Assembly (NCBI GenBank): GCA_015039365.1
Contig: WION01000001.1
Location: 310,001-374,000, forward strand
From: Amanita rubescens
Taxonomy: Eukaryota > Basidiomycota > Agaricomycetes > Agaricales > Amanitaceae
DNA: 64,000 nucleotides
Direction: 5' to 3'
The position numbers and the translations under genes were made by a program. This document shows positions 1-9,153 of the stretch, piece after piece. Position 1 is the first letter of the stretch; each line of letters opens with the position of its first letter. The notes under the pieces were generated by a model, which worked only from the letters and a program-made list of their open reading frames with translations, was not told the DNA's origin and made no database searches.

Positions 1-69
1 ATATCCAAACCTTCTGAGCGCCCAACAATGGCTGAAATCGTTGAGATAATGAAGTTGTTGTCTCAATAG
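1..69 (+). CDS. C-terminal end of a family-1 TKL kinase (partial)
   Basis: The window opens inside the last exon of a kinase gene. The first 22 codons read through SERPTMAEIVEIMK to a TAG at 67-69. This matches the end of the αI helix in the next gene (SERPTMDEIVETMK, about 5880-5920), where the conserved Arg-Pro-Thr follows the last kinase helix. The gene is therefore a paralogue in the same orientation as its neighbour, probably ending in a kinase domain of the GTPase/tandem-kinase family. Nothing can be said about its N-terminal domains, which lie outside the window. Identity as a kinase tail is secure by similarity to the neighbour; the family assignment is inference. Confidence 0.8.
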   Translation: MSKPSERPTMAEIVEIMKLLSQ

Positions 70-940
70 GGTGAATTTCGGCCAGTCGAGGTCCTACACC
101 ACCTAGCTATGACAGATTTGGTATATGAGATGTAGGAGGAGAGGGAAGACGTTCACACTCTCGGAGCCTCGTATAATTACAGCCTTTCTATCTATGATCT
201 TCCTATGCGGTTTTGCCGGTTGCACATTTACAATTGCGAAGTAGACATATACCAGTATGTACTATCGAGATTGCATTTTGTAAATTACAGAAAGGTCTTC
301 ATGTCATTGCCTTTGTCATTTTGTACCAACCAGCGGCGAGTAGAAGTATTACCACTTCCTTCCGCCCAAGTGCTGAAAGTACGACCACTATTGTGGTCAA
401 GACAATGCAGAAGCTGGCAATTGTAGGAGGTACAGCTGGTTGATCGATTTGTGAATATTCTGTTTGTGAGGTTTATCTTTCGTAGGGATCGAAAGCGGGA
501 GGTGGATCCCGTCAGACGAATCGTGAGTTAGTGTTTGCGCAGCCATAGGCCGAAGCTAGATCAGAAATCACCCAGAGCGGGTCGGACAACCATGATGCCG
601 AGGCCTCGCCGCCAGTGTTTGCCGATGTTTGCCGCCGCGGTGCTGCGATCAGGTGTGCGTCGCAGATCTAGATCGGTGTTACACCCACTTTTTGACAAAT
701 ACGGAGTGAAGATAGCGCTCCGAGTCAGCGTCGACGAGTCCATGCATTCAGTGGTGCGTTCATTGCTGATATGAATTAAATGATGTCGTCTAAGGGTAAC
801 GTTTGTACGGAGGTTTGATTGAATACTAATGTTTAACTCTTAGTCCGGCTGTTTCCAGATGACATTCCCAACAAAGTAGCGCCAGTACTCACTGGGCGCT
901 CAAGTGATCCAAATCGGCCGGTCATCTTTCACAGCCAACC
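70..940. other. Intergenic region, no supported gene
   Basis: This 870-base spacer separates two head-to-tail family-1 genes. It has several short ORFs on both strands, including an Arg-rich one at 535-774 opposite another at 561-743. None has recognisable motifs, flanking splice sites or similarity to anything else in the window. It should contain the terminator of the upstream gene and the promoter of the next, but I see no clear TATA box close to the ATG at 941. Confidence 0.5.
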
Positions 941-3900
941 ATGGCTTCTCCCCCAGGCTCTCCAATAGCTAGCAGTCCTTCCATTGGTCCCATGGGCGAG
1001 ACGAGACTTGTTGACGAATCGGAATGTCCCAAGTGACGTAGTTTGTGTCATCCATAGAATCCAACTCAACATCCTACAGGTTTCGGATCCTTATCGTTGG
1101 TCGCGTAAGATTCCTCATCGTCATCAGTACATGATCTGCTCATGAATGCCATTTGGAAGTCTGGCACGGGAAAGTCATCCCTTATCAATGCCATATTCGG
1201 GGCATCCCTCGTGGTAGAATCTATGTCACAGTCGTCCCTCAAACACTCAACGGCACTTAGGATATCAAGCATAATCAAGCTATATCAGCAGATGTTAATA
1301 AAGGAATTACCTCAGCTCATAACAAACATCTAGTCATCCATGATTCGGAAGGTTACGAGCCAGGAAATGGGGAGAAAGTTCGTGTTTTAGAGAAATTTAT
1401 CAAAGGGAGGAGCCAAAAAGAGCGCTGTGATAAGCTTCATGCAATCTGGTGCGCTAATACATGGGATCGATTTTTCCAGCTCACATTATTTACTAACAGG
1501 TTATGTGTTACGATGCCACCCTTTGGTGGCCCTACCTTAGACAAATGGCACGAGAAGATTTTCGAGCTAAAACTAAACAAAGGCAATCTTGATCTGCAAT
1601 TTCATAAGTTCTGACTCCCGACTTACTACGACAACAGTGCCGATCATTGTCGTCTATACAAAGTTTGACCTTCGTGCCGAAAGATTAGATGAAGATGGTA
1701 AAGAATTCACCGAATTAAGTTTCAAGGAAAAATATGGTCAAAAGATCGAACAGCGAACGAGGCACTGCGTCATGCGCCAGATACCATACACTGTTGTCAC
1801 GAGTATATTTATTCTAATTACTCTCGCCTTGAAGCTTCGTTAACATCTTCTTTATAGCCTTGCGACCTGAAACTATGCAGCAGCTGGTCAAAATCACGAT
1901 GGAAAGTATACGGCATGTAAATGTAGAGATTCCCAGTCCATATATTGGGTTCGTCCTCCGCGATAACGGATTAGGGAATGGTGGATCAGCAGCATCAGAA
2001 GAAGACTCATCGGATTTAGCACAAGATGCTTTTGCAATGGCACAACGTGTTGATATGACATCCAAGATCTCCGCGTCGATAAAGTAGGTTACCCTAAGGT
2101 ATTAATTTATGATGTCTCACGACTGTAGACGAGGAAAAAAGAGTGAGCTGGACCAGCTTGTCAACACTCTGGGTCTTTGATTTCTATTTACAGAGTATTG
2201 GAGAGCAATAGCATCCGGGATCCATTTTCTCAGCCTTAGCCTGCGGAAATGTTTATACAAGATGCACAAAGATATTGTCACTATCTGGAATATCCCGAAT
2301 CTAGACGAGGTATGGCACCGGAGCGTATCCTAAGCGTATTTTTGGATCGTAATGTCTTGATAGTATCTTCTCAGTGATGACTTCTGTCGGCGTATGATGG
2401 CCGTCGTGGATGACCTTATCCGTCAAACCCAAACAAATACCAATATGACGTGCGTGGACTGGATATGTCTACAATCGTTTGCTGCTGATGACCGCTTGAA
2501 GGCAAGACAAGATTCCGAAACAGGGGATGGCATACCTAGCATTCGCATGGGCGAACAATCTTTACAAAAGAGTGTAAGCATGTCTCATTCTAATCCTGTG
2601 CAAGTGTCGAACTTTTATTAGGCCTGAGCATATTCGTTGCCTTATAGGCTATGCAGTGGACCTCACGCTTATCCTCCAAGCAGTGTTCCAAATTTCGCTT
2701 GAGTATGGCCCGGAAAAAAGAGTAACACCAGACCGCGTAAACGAAATCATCTACGAATTTCATTCTTCAGAAAAGAAGAAGCGTATTCATGACGCAATCT
2801 GGGAGTTTACAAGGACTCATTCTCCGACGACGAAGGACGCTGCGGATGTAATCGAGTCATTGATAAATGAAAACCAGGTGTGATATTCGAAGTCGGCCTG
2901 AACTTACGCTAACAGTACATTATCATACGGCACTGTAGATGACCAAGAATGATATTCAATTTGGCCAGGAAAATCCAGCTGTTCTGTTATTACTTGCGAT
3001 TATTAGACTCGAGGTATGCGGTCTAGTGGCGTAACATCACCGTCGCTAATAGCTGTTAGCTAACCGTAAAGGGAAAGATAGTAAATCGAACTACCCTTCA
3101 CCTCATGCGCAAGCTATTAGATTTACCGGAATACGATAGTCTTGCGTCTGAACTGAAAGCTGACTCAGACACCGAGCTACTGCTCGATTTCATCCTCTAC
3201 GTACGCGTATCTCCGCTCGTTTGTTTGGCTTGATCGTTTACTCCTCGTAGCTTTTCTCAAACAATGGCCTGTCGAATTCTGACATTCAAGATGCTAATAA
3301 AAAAGCTAGACAGTTGATATTCAATTTGACATCCACAAAAAATGTCATACCCAAGTCTATATTTATTACCGACGATGTTACAACCGAGGTGGATTCCCGT
3401 GACTTTGCCGTTGGAGGCCTCGGACGTATTTTCAGAGGAGAGCATAATAAAAAAAAGGTTACCCTGAAAATGTTCAGCAGAGATCATAAAGAAGTTGGGA
3501 CATTACTTTCTTATTTGTCGCCATACTGATTCGCTTGGTAAGGGTTCAGTTATAGAAGTCCAAAGGGTCATAGCGTGGCGGTCGCTCGTGCACAGTTATA
3601 TCCTTCCTCTACTAGGAATATTTGAAATGAAACCACAGCTATTCCTCGTGTCGCCGTACATGGCGAACGGAACACTAACCCAGTGGAGAGAAAAGAATCA
3701 AGAACCGGGAATTGCAGATAAGATACACAGGATGGTAAGGTTCTGGCGCTCGTCAACACAATTTAATGTAATATACATATGTTTAGATACGGGAAGTGGC
3801 GGAGGGCCTCGAGTATATTCACTCAGAGGGAATTGTACATTGCGACTTACGTGGAGTGCGTGTTTTTTATATTGCGCCTCGTCGATCAATTCATATCTTC

Positions 3901-5931
3901 GTCCAATAGGAAAACATCTTCCTCGACTCTAACCTCCATTGCAAGATCGCTGACACTGGATTAACTCAATACACTAATGCGATCATCACATTATCTGGCT
4001 CAGATTTCCAGTTCAATTATGCTGCGCCTGAATTGTTTGTCGCGCTTTCTGAGAGCGACGGACCCCACAAAGACCACGAGATACAGGGTTGGAGCAAGAC
4101 GATGCAAGCGGACGTGTATGCTTTTGGTTGCCTTTATTATGCTGTATGTTTCCAGTGTTCTTTAATCTACATAACACATTTAACAAGTGGCGGACATAGA
4201 TATTCTTTGATACTGTCCCCTTTAAGGGAAAACATGAATATCAAATCATGCAACTCCTTATAAATGGAGGACGTCCAGATAGACTGAATACCCCAAGAAT
4301 GGAAGACAGCACGTGGAATCTCATCCAGAATTGCTGGAAAGGCGATCCTTCTCAACGTCCGTTAATGCGACGAATAGTCCAGAAGTTGATTTCTCCTGGG
4401 GCGAGTCAAGATGATCTGATGATATCTCTTCCCGGAAGCATTCAAGAGGTATACATTCCTGGGGTATTGACTTCGTTCAGTGATCTGACGACGTCTGATC
4501 CCCGCCCACTTGCCAACGTCGAAGAGGTATACGTTTCCGGGGCATCGATTTGTTGCTACTGACAAGTACTACTAGTCAGCATCGTTCTGCAACCAGATGG
4601 CTAAAAACCATACCCTTTGCCTCATACACAAACTATCCAAGCCATGCGAAACTGATATTACTGGACTGGCTGCAGCAGACGCTGAAGGCTTACTTGATTC
4701 TCTTTCTCGTGTACGTCAAGCGTGATATAGTTCATCTTCTGTTTATATTGAATATTTACTTTCTTCTAGCTGCTCTGTAATAACAGGTCGAGAAACTTAG
4801 GCATTCAGGATGCAAATCAGAAAGCTAGGAGGCTGATGTCTAAAATGATATCCGTTACAAATCTCATACCGAAGTTACCGAAGTCTCTATTTATTACTGA
4901 CGTCAAGATCGATACGCATCTTGGCTCGATTGGTAGGGGAGGCTTTGGACGTGTTTTCAGAGGCAAATACAAAGGGCGGCAGGTAGCAGTGAAGGTGGTG
5001 GACAAGGGCCGTAATGTCGTTCGTGCATTGCCAATTTTTTTCCCTCGACAATACTAATTGATTTGATAAGAATTCACTCATCAAAGACTTCTGCCAGGAA
5101 GCCTTGACATGGCGATCGCTTTCGCATCGCTTTATTCTTCCTTTATTGGGAATATATGAAGATGAATCACAATTATGCCTCGTATCTCCGTTCATGGCAA
5201 ATGGAACGTTAACCCAATGGAGAAAGGAACGTACTCCCGACGCAGTTGAAGTTCGTAGGCTGGTAAGACTACAGTGATTGTCAGGGAAATGAAGCAAATT
5301 CACTAAAATTGCTTAGATGTTAGAGGTAGCTGAGGGCATTCAACATCTTCACACGGAGGGAATTGTTCATGGCGATTTACACGGAGTACGTGATTCGATA
5401 TCGAATTTTCCTTGTGAGTTCATGTCACCACCAGGGAAATGTCCTCCTTGATTCCGAATATCACTGCAAAATTACTGATTTTGGATTGACGCGTCATTGT
5501 GAGGCCACTATCGCGGCATCTACCAGAACATTTTGCCACAATTTCGCTGCGCCGGAACTGTTTGGCATGTGCCCCATATGTGGCGAGCCCGAATGCAATG
5601 ACAATCATGACGTTCAGCATAGAAATAAAACAATGGAAACGGACGTCTACGCTTTCGGTTGCCTTTATTATGCCGTGAGTTTTAAGTATCACTTAATTTA
5701 AGGTATTGAGCTTTGACTGCACAGACATTCTTTGGTATTGTGCCATTTCATGACAAAACCGAGTTCCAAATCGTGCGACTGTCCATGGATGGAAAAAGCC
5801 CGGATCGATTGGAAAGTCCAGAAATGGCGGATGAAACATGGAATCTTATTCAGATATGTTGGAAATCCAAACCCTCTGAACGCCCAACCATGGATGAAAT
5901 CGTCGAGACAATGAAGTGTTTTCTTTCATAG
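941..5931 (+). CDS. P-loop GTPase - helical region - pseudokinase - kinase (family 1, tandem kinase)
   Basis: A gene of about 20 exons encoding a large signalling protein. The start ATG has a good context (CCAACCATGG). After a Ser/Pro-rich leader, splicing (introns about 1033-1079 and 1105-1159) joins FRILIVGR to SGTGKSSLINAIFGA, giving a complete Walker A/G1 motif. DSEG at about 1350 fits G3, and YTKFD at about 1660 fits G4. Helical exons follow (1862-2085, 2650-2880). The first kinase domain (about 3314-4400) has TLK in β3 but HCD in the catalytic loop and DTG for DFG, so it is probably a pseudokinase. The second (about 4836-5931) has GRGGFG, VAVK, HGDLHG..N, DFG and APE, all intact. A Cys-rich insert (CPICGEPEC) follows APE. 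The layout recalls JAK-type pseudokinase-kinase pairs. This is the only paralogue here with an intact P-loop. Exon edges are approximate. Confidence 0.82.
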
Positions 5932-7023
5932 GGTGAGCTTCCGGGGTTGTTGAGATACTACTCGCCAGTTTGAAATGTTGCCGTGCGGCGTGCGCATTTA
6001 TCTGCTACAGAATTGATGTGATCGTAGCGAACAATTACTGTACAGGTGGACAGCTATACGCGTAGTGTGACGCTGATGGTTTTTTTATTGTGCCAAACAT
6101 GTACAACGGTAATTCCGATGTTACCCGATGCCCTGATACAAGATTCTACCCACCGCCATCTGACTGACAAAAACAATGCTCTCTGGCTTGCACACCGCTA
6201 CCACCATCTGAGGAATACAAGATGAGCCGTAGTCTGTACAACTTTTCGATGAAACGTATCGGTGGGTGCGTGACCATAATGTTTTTGGCGATCATGACGC
6301 TGATTCTGAATTTCTGATAGGAAGGGATCCGGTCCACATACTCTACTGAACCAAGGAGTTAGGACTTGTTAGAACCGCCGCCAACGGTTCGCCGACGACG
6401 CCGACGAAGACATCATCCAGGCAAATGATGTCGAGTCGGTCCAAGACATCCTCCGCTGATCTGCCGAAGTATCACATTTACGAGTGATGTGAAATTGTGA
6501 GTGAAGGATTGATTAATTATACGAGCTATCGCACTGATTATGCGAAGAGACGAAGGCTAGGACGGAAGGAATGCAATAGTCGGTGGTGCAACCTCTACTC
6601 ATTTGTTATCCAATTGCTCATCACCTTTGCTAGGTTAGCCAAGTTGGACAAATGTCTCCGTAGATGTAACAGAAGAGCACTCTGATCAGGCGAAATCACA
6701 CCGGTCAATCCCCTGGTGCCTCTTTATTGACAGATCTACGGATTTCAACATCACCGATTTGGCGAAGAATAATCTCGGTACCTTGCCGAGCTGTTCTTTT
6801 TAAGCTTATTCACCCACGCTCAAACCCCACTTCAGGTTTCCTTGGATGCCTTCAGCAATGACATGTTGTCGAGAATCTACAGGTACACTATCCGGCCGGG
6901 AACGATGATAGCAATACGCGGCAAGCAAAGTTTGGAATCTGAGATGTGATTGATCGACGATTATTCAATGGCGTAAATGGAGAACCTTGCAATAATAGAT
7001 TGAGGGTGGTCGGCGCTCGCTCG
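5932..7023. other. Intergenic region, no supported gene
   Basis: About 1.1 kb downstream of the tandem-kinase gene. Short ORFs at 6146-6337 (minus) and 6497-6685 (plus) have no motifs, no convincing splice partners and no similarity to neighbours. I see no repeat or RNA gene. Confidence 0.45.
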
Positions 7024-7383
7024 CTATCTGTTGTGATCGTCAATGTGTGGAACGCCTACAATGAAAAGACGCTTGGCACAGCTTGGCACTGACAGGCACT
7101 TGATTACTTAAGGAGAAGATAAATACTCACCACCCGGTTTCCCTGAGTGGCATTGTCGATTTGGTGTACCACATAAAATTTCGAACGAAGATAAGGTTTT
7201 GCTGGATTGGCGCTCGAAATTCGAATACCTGTTCGCTAGGTAATAGTTCCGACCATCTGCACTGGACAGTGACTGGCACAGCCAGCGGTTATCGTCTAAT
7301 CGCGTGAATTGTACGGCATGGCCAAATGTGCCGTAATTAGGTCCGTCACACAGACCTATTCCAGGCAGTGTAAACGTGCACAT
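7024..7383 (-). CDS. Small two-exon hypothetical protein
   Basis: On the minus strand an ORF starts at 7383 (MCTFTLPGIGLCDGP) and reaches a strong donor, GTGAGTATTT, after the residues HSGKPG near 7128. The matching acceptor (CATTGTAG) lies just before 7047 and leads in frame to a nine-codon second exon ending VPHIDDHNR and TAG at 7024-7026. The product would be about 95 residues with five cysteines. There is no obvious signal peptide and no recognised domain. A stop lies directly upstream of the ATG in frame, so the start is fixed if this is a gene. The good splice pair is the main support. It could equally be a decayed fragment. Confidence 0.33.
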
Positions 7384-7526
7384 ATTTTATAAACGTTGAG
7401 GGCGGCACAAGTGCCGCAAGTCCCGCTACGTCCTGGCCATCGTCACATAATTCCGGAGGTAAGGATTTCAGATGCCATTACAAGAATACAATTACATCAA
7501 TAGAGTATAAGACTTAGATTTTAAAT

Positions 7527-8833
7527 TTAGTTTTCCGTCATGACGATATCGCTGGTGTCATTCCCTTCTTCATCGTTTGAACCGGCGGTAGCTTTTCCTT
7601 TTCCTTTGCCAGATCGCGTCTTCGTCTCTTTCCGCGTCTTTGGGTTGGTGGACGGAGTTTCAACGATCTGTGTTGATTCGGCCGATGCCAAATGAGAAGT
7701 CAGATGGGACAGACTGCGAGGTGGATGCAGAAGGCAGTTCTCCCGTCTTTCTTTTCTTTGAGGAGAACAACGCGTCTAATGCGTCGTCTGTTTCGTCACG
7801 TTCGGCCAATTGGCTTCGACGGCTGGAAAATCCCGGATTTCCATTGTCTGGCATTTCCATTTCCCCTTCTGAATGTGCGACGACGCGAATACGATCAATC
7901 AGGAACTGGTAAGTCTGAGAGGAACATCAGAAACAAAGTTGGAAACACAGAATCAGTAAGTACCTTCCGAAGTCCGCTTTTTTGACGGTCAGGGAGTTCG
8001 AATGTGAGCAGCTGGACTTTCATCAGGACTAAAGTTCCTGGACGCAATTTGTCGTACATCTCCCAAGGCGGGATCAGGTTGCCTTCTGCATCTACAATTT
8101 TTCGTTGCAAGAGCTTCGCGTTCACGAGACGAAATGCGGGGCCACCGAAATCGGGAAGCGGATAGGGGTCGTAATATGCACCGACAACGATATCTTTTCG
8201 GCGTCAAAAAATGCCTGAAGCAAACTGAGATACACTTACCGCCGTTAGGAGGAACTATCGGCTTCACTGAATCCGCAGACCTGGTGATGGCAGGGTGATC
8301 ATCTCGCGACCGAAATGTCTTCTTCTTCAACGTCGAGAAGCACGTCGTCCTTCTTTTTGACAAAAAGAATATCGCCGACCATTTCAGCATATTCACGGTG
8401 AAGACAAGTATTCTTATGCACCGCTGCTTTCGCAGCGTAGTAAAACACGGCGTAGGCATTCGCATCCTTGGAGACGTGCCGCCATTCCAACAAACCTCCT
8501 GATGAGTCTTGGGCAATAGGGGGCAGCTTAATCCACGTCTTAACGTCAAGTCGGTATGCGACAGTCGCGTTCAAGGCATCGTCATCCGGGTTTTCGATAC
8601 CCATTGGCACGACGGGTACGGGAACAACATGCGCCGTTCGCCATGTGTTGGTTATGTAGAGGCAATTCCAATACTACTTCACATCATTACTCAGCGCCCG
8701 GCAAATAAAGAGAACTTGAACTTACTTTTCTCTGCATAGACATTCCTTGTTGTTCTTCTTTTTTGAATTTCCCATGGATTGTGTTGATTTTAGCAGCAAC
8801 CTCGTTGAAAGCGATCACGCGAGTTGCAGACAT
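7527..8833 (-). CDS. Hypothetical protein of unknown function, possibly with frame breaks
   Basis: The start ATG is at 8833 (MSATRVIAFNEVAAKIN). A GTAAGT intron leads to an exon with NTWRTAHVVPVPVV and a ~100-residue stretch rich in acidic residues and Lys. A second GTAAGT intron near 8240 leads to DIVVGAYYDPYPLPDFGG and an α/β-looking segment ending PDRQKSGLRK. A third exon starts TYQFLIDRIRVVAHSEGE and runs into a hydrophilic tail with a KKRKTGE cluster and a Lys/Gly-rich end (TRSGKGKGKATAG), stop TAA at 7527-7529, suggesting a nuclear or nucleic-acid-associated protein. Two joins need a frame change (near 8300 and near 7700); the second can be rescued only by a 43-nt intron with a weak donor. 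I do not recognise the family. Coding character is good; integrity is uncertain. Confidence 0.5.
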
Positions 8834-9153
8834 ATTCGGGAACGTCGATTACCTGCTAAGATTCGAGCGATAGTCTTATAAAGTGTGAAATGAAAAGGGG
8901 GCGGGTTCGATCTCATTCATTCCTCAACCACGCGTTATGGAACTTGACCGATTGTCGATCACGGAATAGCGGAAAAGAAGTCAGAAAAAGCTCCACACGG
9001 CTTGCCAAAACGAGTAAAGGTCACAAATGTGATTGCGTGATCCTGATCACTGGCAGAAGCGTCGTACTGAACCCACTACTTACGTAGCGGGAATAAAGCT
9101 GGTGACAGCACGCTGTTTACGGGCCTCCCCTGCCCAGGAGTTCCACCCCCGCC
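8834..9153. promoter_or_regulatory. Divergent promoter region
   Basis: A 320-base spacer lies between the minus-strand gene starting at 8833 and the MLKL-like gene starting at 9154, so it must hold both promoters. A TATA-like CTTATAAAG at about 8875-8883 sits 40-50 bases upstream of the minus-strand ATG. Closer to 9154 lies the element described at 9092-9104. Confidence 0.4.
9092..9104 (+). promoter_or_regulatory. Shared core-promoter element of MLKL-like genes (AATAAAGCTGGTG)
   Basis: The 13-base string AATAAAGCTGGTG lies 50-60 bases upstream of the ATG at 9154. The same 13 bases occur on the minus strand at 20542-20554, about 31-43 bases upstream of the MLKL-like ATG at 20511, where they are preceded by TAT (TATAATAAAG). 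The position and sharing suggest a TATA-type core promoter or transcription start element kept since the paralogues split. It could be simple residual homology of duplicated flanks. Confidence 0.4.

Noticed and set aside
4887..5303. 138-residue minus-strand ORF inside kinase 2 of the gene at 941-5931
   Set aside because: Complement of conserved kinase exons on the plus strand; no independent support.
7989..8549. 186-residue minus-strand ORF rich in Arg and Cys
   Set aside because: Mostly a shadow of the real exons of the gene at 7527-8833. Only a short part near 8225-8300 may be coding in this frame.
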